This document shows, one piece after another, positions 37,857 through 47,092 of a stretch of DNA of 64,000 bases. The stretch covers positions 62,001 through 126,000 of the forward strand of contig NZ_MDJD01000034.1 of the NCBI RefSeq assembly GCF_001747085.1, given 5' to 3'. The notes under the pieces were generated by a model. That model saw nothing but the letters and a program-made list of their open reading frames with translations, did not search any database and was not told the DNA's origin. A program made the position numbers and the translations under genes. Source of the stretch: Flavivirga aquatica. Its GTDB lineage: Bacteria > Bacteroidota > Bacteroidia > Flavobacteriales > Flavobacteriaceae. How positions within the stretch are numbered: position 1 is the first letter of the stretch; each line of letters opens with the position of its first letter.

Positions 37857-38522
37857 TTAAAAGTTGGCTTTAATAAATTGCGCCATTTGTGGGTCTTTTT
37901 GCTGGATAGTTTTTCTATTAAAAGGATGACGTTTAGTACTTCCTTTAGCAAAGTATGCTTCTACGCTTGTCGCCAAATATTCAGATCTACCTTGCATTAC
38001 TTTTGCACTATTAGGATATATTTTCTTTTTTCTAGCATTAGCCATTAGAGCCTTAAGGGTGTTTTTCTGCTTTTGAGAAAGGTGCTTGTGTTCATAAAAA
38101 TGAGCAAGTTCATGAATAACGAAATTAATATTACGATTATCTTTCACAAATTGATTATAATCATTCATAACTACTCTTTGATTAAAAGGCTCATATAATA
38201 AATCTCTGAAACCAATGTCTGTAGCTAGATATATTGACTTGACCTTAGTCATTTTAGTAATTGATGAATTTTTAAGGCCAGAAGCATATAATTGATCTAT
38301 CCTTTGTTTAACGTATGATATAGCGTTTGCAGGAGTTTTATTATCAGTAATTAGTTTGAAATTACGATATTTTTGATCTTTGGAGGTTATACTTAAATCG
38401 GTTTCTTCAAGAGAAGTTACTTTTTGTTCTACATTTTCATCTAATAGATTTTCATCTTTGTCACAACTAATTGTGAAAATTGTGGCAATCATTAATAGGG
38501 TTAATAATTTGATTGTTTTCAT
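37857..38522 (-). CDS. Zinc-metallopeptidase-like lipoprotein
   Basis: The lipoprotein signal ends IFTISC (Cys20). A zincin HExxH motif is present in FVIHELAHFYEHKHL, with a likely third ligand Glu in SEYLATSVEAYFAKGS, the arrangement of anthrax-lethal-factor-like and Mlc-titration-factor-like zincins. Length is 221 residues. It should be a membrane-anchored periplasmic or surface protease or a descendant of one. It is a single gene; no substrate is suggested by its neighbours. Confidence 0.75.
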   Translation of the reverse strand: MKTIKLLTLLMIATIFTISCDKDENLLDENVEQKVTSLEETDLSITSKDQKYRNFKLITDNKTPANAISYVKQRIDQLYASGLKNSSITKMTKVKSIYLATDIGFRDLLYEPFNQRVVMNDYNQFVKDNRNINFVIHELAHFYEHKHLSQKQKNTLKALMANARKKKIYPNSAKVMQGRSEYLATSVEAYFAKGSTKRHPFNRKTIQQKDPQMAQFIKANF

Positions 38523-39155
38523 GATTTTTAGTTTAGTACTTAATTAATATTTAACGTGATCTCGGTTTTAGTTGTCTATTTAATAGTTTGTTGTAATTAT
38601 AAATGTAAGACTATGTGTTGTTTATTTGTAAGATTGTATTTATCACTAAAACCCTTACTTAAAAATTGTTTTTATTTTTTTGTGTTGAAAAAGTATAACA
38701 GACTATAAAGAAAAGTGCTTTTAAAAATGAAGTCGATTCATATAAAGGATTAATTTTTGATATGTGTTTTTTCGTTTAACACCATTTTGGATATAAAATG
38801 GCTATAATTAAATTTGATAGATTTTTCGTTAGTTTAAGGCATGAAATTTAGTCATAGATTTAGTCATTATAACTAAATTTATAACGAATAAATAGTAAAA
38901 AAGAAACTAATTAAATGAGGTGTTTTATGTTCGAAATGGGTTTAAATCTCTCGTTCATAAATTCCGTAACTATGCTATTTTAGTTGCGTATTTTTATATA
39001 AAAAATAACGACTGGGGTATTCTGATGCTAAATTCTTATAAATGAACTCATCTTAACTTTTTGTTTTTAACCGAAAATCATGAATTTTTCGGGTATCCAT
39101 TTCTTGTTGAAATTCATCGTAATTTCAAAGAATAAATGGTATTAATATATTAAGT
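38523..39155. other. Long AT-rich non-coding stretch
   Basis: No convincing gene or RNA is seen in these 633 bases. The right end contains a 3' fragment of the MITE-like repeat at 39044-39079. The rest has no open frame with coding character; it may be the debris of older insertions. Confidence 0.5.
39044..39079. repeat. MITE-like dispersed repeat, end fragment (copy 3)
   Basis: GAACTCATCTTAAC followed by TTTTTGTTTTTAACCGAAAAT matches the left end of copy 2 almost base for base over ~36 bases and then diverges. The other end could not be found upstream or downstream. Confidence 0.55.
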
Positions 39156-40163
39156 CTACCCTCCAATAGTAATCATACTTCTATTATTATTGTGAAGTTT
39201 TGGTTCTTGCAATTTCTTTAAAGTATCCATGCCACCACGGACTTTAAATTTTGCTTGAACAGCTTTTTGAATTACAGGTTCAATAGATTTTCCTTTACGC
39301 AGTGTGGTTAATAAATCGGATTCTGTAGATGAAAACAAACAATTTTTTAATTGTCCATTTGCTGTTAAACGCAATCTATTACAAGAATCGCAAAACGGAT
39401 TAGTAACCGAGCTAATAATAGCAAAACTACCTTTGTAGCCTTCAATTTTATAGTTTTTAGATGTGTCGTTTGGAGCGTCTTGCAAACGTTCAATGTTTTC
39501 TTTAAGAAAAGAAGCATTAACATACTCCATAACCTCGGCATAAGAAACCATTTTACTCATATCCCATTTATTGCCATCAAAAGGCATAAACTCAATAAAT
39601 CTTACCGAAATAGGTAAGTCTTTAGTGAAATTAATAAAATCAATAATTTCATTATCGTTAAAGCCTTTCATTAAAACAGCATTCACTTTTACAGTAAAAC
39701 CTTCTTTAACTAATAAGAGAATGTTATTGTAAACTTTTTTAAACTCATGTCTTCTGGTAATGTGTTTAAATTTGGCAGCATCTAAAGAATCAAGGCTTAC
39801 ATTTATTTTATTAACATGATTAGCTTTTAAAACATCAATAAACTTATCAATAATAACAGCATTAGAAGTTATTGATAACTCTACAGGTAGCGTTGATAGT
39901 TTTTCCAAAATAGTTGGAATATCCTTTCTAATTAAAGGTTCGCCACCAGTTAATCTAATTTTAGTAACGCCATTATCTACAAAGGTTTTAGCAATGGTAT
40001 AAATTTCCTTATAAGTCATTAAATGATTTTTAGGGGAAAGTTTAACTCCTTCTTCGGGCATACAGTATGTACAACGTAAATTACAACGCTCAATTAATGA
40101 AATACGTAAATAAGCATGGTCTCTACCATGTAAGTCTTGTAATATGGGCTTTTCAGTCTTCAT
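39156..40163 (-). CDS. moaA: GTP 3',8-cyclase MoaA
   Basis: This radical SAM enzyme performs the first step of molybdenum cofactor synthesis, together with MoaC making cyclic pyranopterin monophosphate from GTP. The N-terminal [4Fe-4S] motif is CNLRCTYCMPEEG, and the C-terminal cluster ligands are in FCDSCNRLRLTANGQLKNC. The protein ends in Gly-Gly (MITIGG), the conserved tail that takes part in the reaction. At 335 residues it is full length. It is the last gene of the Moco operon, 44 bases after moaCB. Confidence 0.97.
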   Translation of the reverse strand: MKTEKPILQDLHGRDHAYLRISLIERCNLRCTYCMPEEGVKLSPKNHLMTYKEIYTIAKTFVDNGVTKIRLTGGEPLIRKDIPTILEKLSTLPVELSITSNAVIIDKFIDVLKANHVNKINVSLDSLDAAKFKHITRRHEFKKVYNNILLLVKEGFTVKVNAVLMKGFNDNEIIDFINFTKDLPISVRFIEFMPFDGNKWDMSKMVSYAEVMEYVNASFLKENIERLQDAPNDTSKNYKIEGYKGSFAIISSVTNPFCDSCNRLRLTANGQLKNCLFSSTESDLLTTLRKGKSIEPVIQKAVQAKFKVRGGMDTLKKLQEPKLHNNNRSMITIGG

Positions 40164-40207
40164 TATTCATTTTTAATTCTTCATTATACATGATGCTCAA
40201 ATAGAAA

Positions 40208-41119
40208 TTAGTCGTGTCTTGCACCTTTTAAAATTCTGAAAATATGTAAAACCGATGGAAATATAGCATCCATAGATTCTTTGGCTCCATTTGTAGAACC
40301 TGGTAAAGCTAGTACTAGAGTATCTTTTATTGTGCCAGCAACACTTCTAGATAACATGGAATAAGGCGTGCGATCTTGTCCGTAGTTTCTAATGGCTTCT
40401 TCAATACCTGGAATTCTTCTATCTAATAATGGTAATAATGCTTCTGGTGTTACATCACGCCCAGAAAGTCCAGTACCTCCCGTGTAAATAATTAAATCGA
40501 CACCCTGTTCTTGATAAAGTTTGGCTTTATCTTGAATATCATTTATCTCATCAGGAATGATAATATAATCAGAAATTGCGACATCACAAGATTCTAATTT
40601 TTCAATAATAGCTTTTCCTGCTCTATCTTCCTTTTGTCCTGCCGAAATAGTATCGGAACACACAATAACTGCAGCTTTTAAATCTTTTCTAAAACGATCT
40701 TTAAAATCAGACTTGCCGCCTTTTTTATTCAATAGCTTGATTTCATGTATTTCAATGCCCTTATCAATAGGTTTTAACATATCATACATGTTTAAAGCAA
40801 CAACACTAGCGCCATGCATAGCTTCAACTTCTACACCCGTTTTATAAATGGTTTTTACTGTAAATAATACCGTAATCTCTAATCCGTTTGTGACATATTC
40901 AACACCAGTAAATTCAATAGGTAAGGGGTGGCAGTCAGGTAAAATATCTGGTGTACGTTTTACTCCTAATAACCCAGCGGCTTTACTCATAGCAAATACA
41001 TTTCCTTTTGGAACCGTATCGTTTTGAATAGCTGTTATAGTTTCTGGTTTACTAACTTTTACAACAGCTTGTGCTACAGCGGTTCTTAGTGTTGTGTTTT
41101 TATGTGTGATATCGACCAT
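40208..41119 (-). CDS. moaCB: Fused MoaC-MoaB, cyclic pyranopterin synthase plus MPT adenylyltransferase-like domain
   Basis: Residues 1-~150 are Moa[35 protein letters not shown] and [28 protein letters not shown]. Residues ~155-303 are MoaB/Mog[46 protein letters not shown]. The fusion combines the second step of the pathway with the adenylylation step preceding Mo insertion. Both halves keep their key motifs. Such bifunctional proteins are known in Bacteroidota. It lies between a cation transporter and moaA on the minus strand. Confidence 0.95.
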   Translation of the reverse strand: MVDITHKNTTLRTAVAQAVVKVSKPETITAIQNDTVPKGNVFAMSKAAGLLGVKRTPDILPDCHPLPIEFTGVEYVTNGLEITVLFTVKTIYKTGVEVEAMHGASVVALNMYDMLKPIDKGIEIHEIKLLNKKGGKSDFKDRFRKDLKAAVIVCSDTISAGQKEDRAGKAIIEKLESCDVAISDYIIIPDEINDIQDKAKLYQEQGVDLIIYTGGTGLSGRDVTPEALLPLLDRRIPGIEEAIRNYGQDRTPYSMLSRSVAGTIKDTLVLALPGSTNGAKESMDAIFPSVLHIFRILKGARHD

Positions 41120-41218
41120 TTTCGATTAAATATTTTTTATTAATTATTTATTATTAGTGCTTTTCGTAAAATCGTTTTTAGCTATGTTTTATACATGTTA
41201 TTGTGATTAGGCTTTCCA

Positions 41219-42013
41219 TCATTTACTTAATTTAAGTATTCGAAACGCACCTTGAATTACTAACACAAAAACAATTGTTCCTATTATTAAATCAGGTTTA
41301 TTGGTATTTAGCCAATTAACCAAAACTCCTGCAATTATTACTCCTAAATTAATAATCACGTCATTCGAGGTGAAAATCATACTTGCTTTCATATGTGCTT
41401 CTTCTTTGCTTTTTGACATTTGTAAAATGTAAAGACAAATTCCGTTTGCCATAAGTGCAAAAATTGAAACGATAATCATTGTTGAAAAATCAGGAAGTTT
41501 CTCGTCTCCAAAAAACCTCTTTAAAACTTCCACAAATCCAATAATGGCAAGTGTGATTTGAAAATATCCCGCAAGTTTTGCAATCCGCTTTTTCTTAATC
41601 AACGTTCCACCAACTGCAAACAAACTAATTCCGTAAACAAAACTATCCGCAAGCATATCTAAACTATCGGCAACAAGTCCTATAGATTTTGAAATTAGAC
41701 CTGTTGTCATTTCGATGATGAAAAAAGCGAAATTAATTACAAGAACAAACCAAAGTAGTTTTTTCTGATTAGCATTTTCTTTAAAATCCTTTTGATCGGT
41801 CTGTTTGGTTGAAATTTTCTTTCCGCCTAAATTCAGTTCGATAAGAGACTTTTCGATTTGATCGATTTCTCCGTTGTGAAAAACGATCAATTTTCGATTT
41901 GGAATGTCAAAGTCCAAATTAACAATACTCGAAATCCCATCCAATTTCATTCGAATCAGATTTTCTTCTGATGGACAATCCATTTTGGTGATTTTAAATA
42001 TTGTTTTATACAC
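41219..42013 (-). CDS. CDF-family cation transporter with N-terminal HMA-like domain
   Basis: Residues ~1-70 are a heavy-metal-associated fold (IFKITKMDCPSEENLIRMKL); the metal-binding CxxC is reduced to one Cys, as is usual in this subfamily. The rest is a cation diffusion facilitator with about six helices and metal-site residues in LVADSLDMLADSFVYG and SMIFTSNDVIINLGV. It should export a divalent metal such as Zn2+ from the cytoplasm. Its place inside the Moco operon, with ~100-130 base gaps on both sides where the other genes are tightly packed, suggests insertion. A link with molybdenum is not implied. Confidence 0.88.
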   Translation of the reverse strand: MYKTIFKITKMDCPSEENLIRMKLDGISSIVNLDFDIPNRKLIVFHNGEIDQIEKSLIELNLGGKKISTKQTDQKDFKENANQKKLLWFVLVINFAFFIIEMTTGLISKSIGLVADSLDMLADSFVYGISLFAVGGTLIKKKRIAKLAGYFQITLAIIGFVEVLKRFFGDEKLPDFSTMIIVSIFALMANGICLYILQMSKSKEEAHMKASMIFTSNDVIINLGVIIAGVLVNWLNTNKPDLIIGTIVFVLVIQGAFRILKLSK

Positions 42014-42146
42014 TCGGTTTATTGATTTTTAAGCATTAACCACAACTATGAACTAAAAGAGTTGGAGTTAATCCAAACATTCACTTTTTCAAAAGAAAGA
42101 TGCTGGTCATGTTTTGTAACGTTTCAACAATTAAACAAAAGCATTT

Positions 42147-42590
42147 TTAGCTATTTACCTTCCATTGATGTGATTCATCTTCAAAAATTTCTTTTCCAAA
42201 AACAGGAACATCGGCTTTTATAGCTTCAACAATATATTCTAAAGCTTTAAAAACAATTTTGCGTCTTGGTGATGATACAAAAACGAATAAGCAAATTTCT
42301 CCTGCTTTTACAGTACCTAAACTATGGTAAATGTGCATACAGGTCAATTCGAATTTATCGAAAGCAGCTTCACGGATTTCATGAAATTTAGCATTAGCCA
42401 TGTCTTCGTAAGCCGTGTATTCTATAGCTGTAACTGTTTTATCGTCTATAACATCGGCGCGAACCTGACCTAAAAAGATATTATGAGCTCCAATACTCGT
42501 TTTAGTTTGATGTTTTGCAATAGAGTTCCCAATAAATTCTGAGGAAATTGCGCCTTTTTGAAATACGTTTTTATGTTTTTTTTCTGTCAT
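42147..42590 (-). CDS. moaE: Molybdopterin synthase catalytic subunit MoaE
   Basis: MoaE transfers sulfur from MoaD thiocarboxylate to cyclic pyranopterin monophosphate. Landmarks are GAHNIFLGQVRADVIDDKTVTAIEYTAYEDMA, IYHSLGTVKAGEICLFVFVSSPRRK and VPVFGKEIFEDESHQWKVN, with the catalytic Lys in the GKE segment. The frame is open to 42632, but its first 14 residues would come from the hairpin repeat at 42610-42682; the ATG at 42590 (MTEKKHKN) is the likely start. It lies after moeB in transcription order, separated by part of that repeat. Confidence 0.95.
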   Translation of the reverse strand: MTEKKHKNVFQKGAISSEFIGNSIAKHQTKTSIGAHNIFLGQVRADVIDDKTVTAIEYTAYEDMANAKFHEIREAAFDKFELTCMHIYHSLGTVKAGEICLFVFVSSPRRKIVFKALEYIVEAIKADVPVFGKEIFEDESHQWKVNS

Positions 42591-42609
42591 GATTTTTTTT
42601 ATTTTTAGA

Positions 42610-42682
42610 GTCATTGCGAGGTTACGAAGCAATCTTTTTATTTTGGAGAGATTACCTCAGTCGTTCCTTCTTCGCAATGGCG
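42610..42682. repeat. Intergenic hairpin repeat invading the moeB 3' end
   Basis: GTCATTGCGAGG at the left and CTTCGCAATGGC at the right are inverted, with further pairing of CAATCT/AGATTA inside. This is the dispersed GTCATTGCGAGG-type hairpin repeat common in Bacteroidota. A shorter relative (ATTGCGGAGGAGTAAGC...GACAATCT) is at 59161-59190. It lies between moeB and moaE and contributes the last residues of MoeB. Confidence 0.65.
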
Positions 42683-43747
42683 GTTATTTATTTCAATAAT
42701 TTCTACAGCTCCTTCCTTAACACTAAAGCAATTCGTAACATTTAGTTCTTGCAATAAGGTAACAGCTCGTTTACTTCGTATTCCAGATTGACAAAAAATA
42801 GCTTTGTCTTTTGTTTTGTCAATCTTATCTATGTTGTTTTCTAATTCACTTAAAGGGATATAAGTTACAGGTAAAGTATCTACTTTAGGTTGCTCGTGGG
42901 GTTCCCTAATATCTATAAATTGTATACTTTCCTTTAAGAGTATCTCTTCAATAGAAATAACTATAGGTGTAATTTCACAATTGAAATCGACTTGTTGTTT
43001 ATTAAAGTTTTCTTTGTCTTTTAAAACGGAATCAATAATTTCCTGAGATCGTTTAACTTTTAATATAGAATTCTGTAAGGTAAGTGCATTGTAACACAGT
43101 AATTTTCCAGAAAGCGTATCACCAAGTTCTAATATTATTTTTAAAGTTTCGTTAGCCTGCATACATCCAATAATTCCGGGTAGAACACCTAAAACACCAA
43201 TTTCTGAACAATTAGGGGCTGTTCCTGCCTCGGGAGGCGTAGGGAATAAGCAACGATAACTTGGTCCATTTTGATAATTGAAAACAGATACTTGTCCTTC
43301 AAATTTATAAATAGCACCAAAAACCAGTGGTTTATTAGTAATAATACAGGCATCATTTACCAGATAGCGTGTTTCAAAATTATCGGTGCCATCAATAATA
43401 ATATCATATTGATTAAATAAATCGATAGCATTGCTATGAGTTAACTTTTCAGGATAAGTATTTATTGAAATGGTATCGTTTAAATCTGCTAAGCGTTTTT
43501 TTGCAGCTTCAGCTTTATTTTGTCCTAAAGATGATGTTCCAAATAATACTTGACGTTGTAAATTAGAGGTTTCAACTACATCAAAATCTACAATACCAAG
43601 AGTTCCAATACCCGCTGCGGCTAAGTATTGCAAAATAGGGCAGCCTAATCCGCCAGCACCAATAACAAGTACTTTGGCATTAGAAAGTTTGTCTTGACCT
43701 TCTTGTCCTATTTCAGATAAAATTATATGTCTACTATATCTACTCAT
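42638..43747 (-). CDS. moeB: MoeB/ThiF-type adenylyltransferase with rhodanese domain
   Basis: Residues ~1-240 are the E1-like MoeB fold: LVIGAGGLGCPILQYLAAAGIG nucleotide site, NLQRQVLFG, IDGTDNFETRYLVND and the GCMQANE region; it adenylates the C-terminal Gly of MoaD. Residues ~265-350 are a rhodanese domain with active-site Cys in AIFCQSGIRSKRAV, which could supply the sulfur. The zinc CxxC pairs of many MoeB proteins are not evident. The final ~13 residues (RHCEEGTTEVISPK) are encoded by the invading hairpin repeat and are probably not functional. It follows moaD in the operon. Confidence 0.92.
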   Translation of the reverse strand: MSRYSRHIILSEIGQEGQDKLSNAKVLVIGAGGLGCPILQYLAAAGIGTLGIVDFDVVETSNLQRQVLFGTSSLGQNKAEAAKKRLADLNDTISINTYPEKLTHSNAIDLFNQYDIIIDGTDNFETRYLVNDACIITNKPLVFGAIYKFEGQVSVFNYQNGPSYRCLFPTPPEAGTAPNCSEIGVLGVLPGIIGCMQANETLKIILELGDTLSGKLLCYNALTLQNSILKVKRSQEIIDSVLKDKENFNKQQVDFNCEITPIVISIEEILLKESIQFIDIREPHEQPKVDTLPVTYIPLSELENNIDKIDKTKDKAIFCQSGIRSKRAVTLLQELNVTNCFSVKEGAVEIIEINNRHCEEGTTEVISPK

Positions 43748-43814
43748 AATTCTTGTATTCCTTTATTAAGACTCTGCTATATGTGATATTTAATCAAATC
43801 TAGATCACATTTTA

Positions 43815-44054
43815 TCATCCTCCTGCAAAAGGTGGTAATAATGCGATTTCTGTCCCTGTTACTTTAGCTTCAATAGAAACTAACTCTTGATTTTGGGCTA
43901 CTTGAAAATCTTTATCTTTTAGTAAGGTATATTTATTATAAAGGATATCTAAAAGTTCAGAAACTAAAGTTCCTGAGAATTCTAAAGATTCTTCTTTCTG
44001 TTGAGTAACTTCAGCTATTTGTCCAAAATATTTAATATCTATTTGCATTTTCAA
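43815..44054 (-). CDS. moaD: Molybdopterin synthase sulfur carrier MoaD
   Basis: This is a 79-residue ubiquitin-like protein ending ALLPPFAGG; the terminal Gly-Gly is adenylated by MoeB and converted to thiocarboxylate. KYFGQIAEVTQQKEESLEF is the usual first half. Its start overlaps the end of mobA by 23 bases; a Met two codons later (MQIDIKYFG, 44048) is an equally good start. Confidence 0.95.
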   Translation of the reverse strand: MKMQIDIKYFGQIAEVTQQKEESLEFSGTLVSELLDILYNKYTLLKDKDFQVAQNQELVSIEAKVTGTEIALLPPFAGG

Positions 44055-44616
44055 CGGCTTTTAATTGTTCGGGTGTATTTACATTCATAGTACATATATT
44101 ATTTACAGAATCTAATGTTATGTTTTTTACACCACAGGTTTTTACAGCAACACGTAAACGTCTTTCTCCTTTTTGTAATAAATTATAAAACGTAGTCTTG
44201 CATTGTTTTTTATATAGAGCTATTAGTGGCATGGTTTTACCAATGCTTTCAATTTGAATGATATTAGTTTCAAAATGGATGGTACGCACCAATTTTTCTA
44301 ATATATCTGTTTTTATTAAAGGAATATCGCAACTTAAAATTAAATTATAGTTTGTTTTAGAGGCTTCTAATCCAGAATATATACCAGCTACAGGGCCAGC
44401 ATCCTTTATAAAATCGGTAACACGCTTAAAACCAAGTGTATCGTACTCTGGATGATCTGAAACGATTATAATTTCAGACACTAAAGGCTTTAACGCATCA
44501 ATACTGTATTGAATAAAAGGTTTTTCGTTAAGTAATAAAAAGCCCTTATCCGTTCCCATGCGTGTGCTTTTTCCACCAGCTAAAATAATTCCTGTTATGT
44601 TTTTTTTATCTATCAT
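44032..44616 (-). CDS. mobA: Molybdenum cofactor guanylyltransferase MobA
   Basis: The protein adds GMP to Mo-MPT, making the bis-MGD needed by Nap and Nas nitrate reductases. The signature ILAGGKSTRMGTDKGFLLL binds GTP; DFIKDAGPVAGIYSGL and LILSCDIPLI (with the metal-binding Asp) follow. Length is 194 residues, normal. It overlaps moaD by 23 bases and lies 4 bases after the TauE-like gene. Confidence 0.95.
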   Translation of the reverse strand: MIDKKNITGIILAGGKSTRMGTDKGFLLLNEKPFIQYSIDALKPLVSEIIIVSDHPEYDTLGFKRVTDFIKDAGPVAGIYSGLEASKTNYNLILSCDIPLIKTDILEKLVRTIHFETNIIQIESIGKTMPLIALYKKQCKTTFYNLLQKGERRLRVAVKTCGVKNITLDSVNNICTMNVNTPEQLKAVENANRY

Positions 44617-44620
44617 TATT

Positions 44621-45361
44621 TTATGTAAAAAATAATTTTACGCAGGCTATAATAAGTACAAAGGCTAAAATATACCGTAGCTTTTGATTGTTTATTTTTT
44701 TACTTCCGTAGTAACCACCAAAAACACCTCCAATAAGTGCTATGGCTACTAATAAAAAAGATTCTTTTTCCAGTGTAACACCGCTACTTAATTGACCAAT
44801 AAGTCCAGATACCGAATTTACCCAGATAAATAAGGCAGAAACGGTTGCAGCTTCTTTCATTTTTCCCCAGTGTAATAATAGAATTACGGGGCTTAATATA
44901 ATACCTCCACCAATACCAATGAGTCCAGAAAAGAACCCTATAATACCGCCTACAACTATACCTTGCCATGGCTTTACGTTTTTAATATAATTGCTTTCTT
45001 TTCCAAAAACATTCAGCATTTTTAGTATAGCGAATATGAGTAAAACGGCTAATATCTTTTTATAAATAGAGGCATCAACTTCAATCGTACCACCTACAAA
45101 AGCTAAAGGTATTGAAGCAATAGCAAAAGATAAAAACAGTTTTTTATTAAAATAACCTGCTTTATAATAGTAATAGAAAGATATACCTGCTACAAAGATA
45201 TTAAGTAGAAGGGCAGTAGGCTTCATAGATTCTGGAGCAAATGAAAACAAAGCCATAAGCGCTAAGTAACCACTCGCACCTCCATGACCAACACTAGAAT
45301 ACAGAAAAGAAACTATGGGTAAGATTAATAAAAAGAGGTATATGTTTTCGTTTTGCAGCAT
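44621..45361 (-). CDS. TauE/SafE-family membrane permease
   Basis: This 246-residue protein has about eight helices. The family repeat is visible as SSVGHGGASGYLALMALF and GGIIGFFSGLIGIGGGIILSPVILL. Such proteins export or import sulfite, sulfonates or related oxyanions. Its position between the ModE-like regulator and mobA makes an anion such as molybdate or sulfur supply for the cofactor conceivable; there is no ModABC transporter in the window. The substrate is not decidable from sequence. Confidence 0.85.
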   Translation of the reverse strand: MLQNENIYLFLLILPIVSFLYSSVGHGGASGYLALMALFSFAPESMKPTALLLNIFVAGISFYYYYKAGYFNKKLFLSFAIASIPLAFVGGTIEVDASIYKKILAVLLIFAILKMLNVFGKESNYIKNVKPWQGIVVGGIIGFFSGLIGIGGGIILSPVILLLHWGKMKEAATVSALFIWVNSVSGLIGQLSSGVTLEKESFLLVAIALIGGVFGGYYGSKKINNQKLRYILAFVLIIACVKLFFT

Positions 45362-45435
45362 GAAAAGTACTTAAAGTTTTAAAGTGTGCTAAAGTATTTA
45401 AAGGTAAAATTATCTGTAGTTGTATATGTTTTGGG

Positions 45436-45774
45436 TTATAAATGTTTAATTTTCTCAAGTTGCTGATCTAAAAAAGCCCAACAGTTTTTATTAATATCAT
45501 CAAAAGCCATTACTAAGGATTTTCCATAGTCTGTTAATTCAGCACCGCCACCGCCTTTACCACCAATATTATTTATGGTAACTGGTTTTTTAGCCGATTT
45601 GTTTACCGAGTCTAAAAGCTGCCATGCTTTTTTATAAGATATATTTAAAGATTTTGCGGCTTTAGATAGCGAACCTGTTTCTTGTATAGCTTTAAGTAAA
45701 TGCACACGACCTTCTCCTAAAAGTACATTGTTCTCAGATTCTATCCATATTCTACTCTTAATTTTATAACTCAT
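45436..45774 (-). CDS. ModE-like winged-helix regulator (DNA-binding domain only)
   Basis: This 112-residue protein corresponds to the N-terminal LysR-type winged helix of ModE: LLGEGRVHLLKAIQETGSLSKAAKSLNISYKKAWQLLDSVN, followed by the characteristic GGKGGGGAELTDYGKSLV. The molybdate-binding TOBE half is absent, so molybdate would have to be sensed otherwise. It lies 11 bases after moeA and is transcribed with the cofactor genes it may control. Confidence 0.88.
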   Translation of the reverse strand: MSYKIKSRIWIESENNVLLGEGRVHLLKAIQETGSLSKAAKSLNISYKKAWQLLDSVNKSAKKPVTINNIGGKGGGGAELTDYGKSLVMAFDDINKNCWAFLDQQLEKIKHL

Positions 45775-45785
45775 AAATAGTTGTT

Positions 45786-46964
45786 TTAAGCAGGTAATAA
45801 AATCACTTCTACAGTATCTTTTTTCTCAATTTTCACTATAGTTTCAGGTACAAAAACCAGAGCGTTAGATAGTGCAAATGTTTGAAGCATGGAAGAGTTT
45901 TGACCTTCCAAAATTTCGACTTCATCAGTATTATAAATTGCTTTTAAAAACTGAGGGCGATCTCCTTTTTTTTCAAAATTTGATTTAGATATCGCTTTAA
46001 CACGAGGCAATTCAATAATCTCACGATTCATCATTTTTTGTAGTGCTATATTAACGTAAACATAAAAGCAAGTTAAGGCAGCAGCAGGATTTCCTGGTAA
46101 AGCAAAAATAAGCGTGTCGTCTTTTTTTCCAAAGAATAAAGGTTTCCCCGGCTTTTGTTTTACTTTATAAAAAATGACTTCTGTTTTTAATTCTAAAAGT
46201 GCTTTTCCAACAAAATCATAATCACCAACCGAAATACCTCCAGTAACAATAACCAGATCATTATCTTGTATTACAGACTCCAGTTTAGCTTTTGTTTTTT
46301 CATAATCATCTTCAATTTTATGAATCGAAATATCATAGAATTTTAAATGATATAAAGCATTTTGAAGCATGGTAGAATTGCTTTCATATATTTTACCATG
46401 AGTTAAATTTTGACCAGCTTCTACAAGTTCATTACCAGTAGTAATTATGGCGATTAATGGTTTTTTATATACAGAAACGGTTGTAATACCCAAAGAGGTT
46501 AAATAGCCAACAGCAGCTGGTGTTAATTTTGTGTCCTTTTTTAAGGCAATGGCTCCTTTTTTAACTTGTTCTCCTAAAGGTCTTATGTTATGATTTATAG
46601 GGATATGTTGTTCAATAGTTATTTCTTTTCCATTAACGCGTACCTTTTCTTGCATCATAATGGCGTTAGCCGAATCTGGAACAGGAGCGCCAGTAAAAAT
46701 CCTCACCGCATCACCTGGTTCTAAAATGGGTTGGTGTCCATCTCCTGCTTTTATTTCATCTATTAAATTATAAGATAAGCTATCATGTAAATTAAGCGCA
46801 TAGCCATCCATAGCAGATTGCCTAAAAGGGGGCATGTTTATAGGTGAATTAATATCCTTGAATAAAATATAACCACCAGCTTTTACTACTGGTTTTATGG
46901 TTTCTTTTAAAAGTGGTTTACTATGGTTTTTAACTGCTAAAATAGCATCTTCTACAGAAATCAT
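45786..46964 (-). CDS. moeA: Molybdopterin molybdenumtransferase MoeA
   Basis: MoeA inserts molybdate into adenylated molybdopterin. Landmarks are MPPFRQSAMDGYALN, EPGDAVRIFTGAPVPDSANA, the MPT-binding-domain VTGGISVGDYDFVGKAL and LIFALPGNPAAALTCFYVY. At 392 residues it is complete, including a C-terminal domain IV. It is the first gene of the minus-strand Moco operon and is divergent from napD across 128 bases. Confidence 0.96.
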   Translation of the reverse strand: MISVEDAILAVKNHSKPLLKETIKPVVKAGGYILFKDINSPINMPPFRQSAMDGYALNLHDSLSYNLIDEIKAGDGHQPILEPGDAVRIFTGAPVPDSANAIMMQEKVRVNGKEITIEQHIPINHNIRPLGEQVKKGAIALKKDTKLTPAAVGYLTSLGITTVSVYKKPLIAIITTGNELVEAGQNLTHGKIYESNSTMLQNALYHLKFYDISIHKIEDDYEKTKAKLESVIQDNDLVIVTGGISVGDYDFVGKALLELKTEVIFYKVKQKPGKPLFFGKKDDTLIFALPGNPAAALTCFYVYVNIALQKMMNREIIELPRVKAISKSNFEKKGDRPQFLKAIYNTDEVEILEGQNSSMLQTFALSNALVFVPETIVKIEKKDTVEVILLPA

Positions 46965-47092
46965 TTGTGTTTTTCGTTATGTTCTAGCAAATATAGCGAA
47001 TTCATTTTTTATTGAAACATGATTTTTATCAGTTTTTTTTCTGCTAAAAAGCAGGAGATTTACACTTAAGAAAATCAAGAAAAGAAAATTGA
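46965..47092. promoter_or_regulatory. Divergent promoter region between the Moco operon and the nap operon
   Basis: These 128 bases separate moeA (minus) from napD (plus) and must contain both promoters. No FNR-type TTGAT-N4-ATCAA box and no copy of the AAGTATT palindrome is present. A run such as ATTTTTATCAG then eight T was seen, but nothing was assigned with confidence. Confidence 0.5.
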
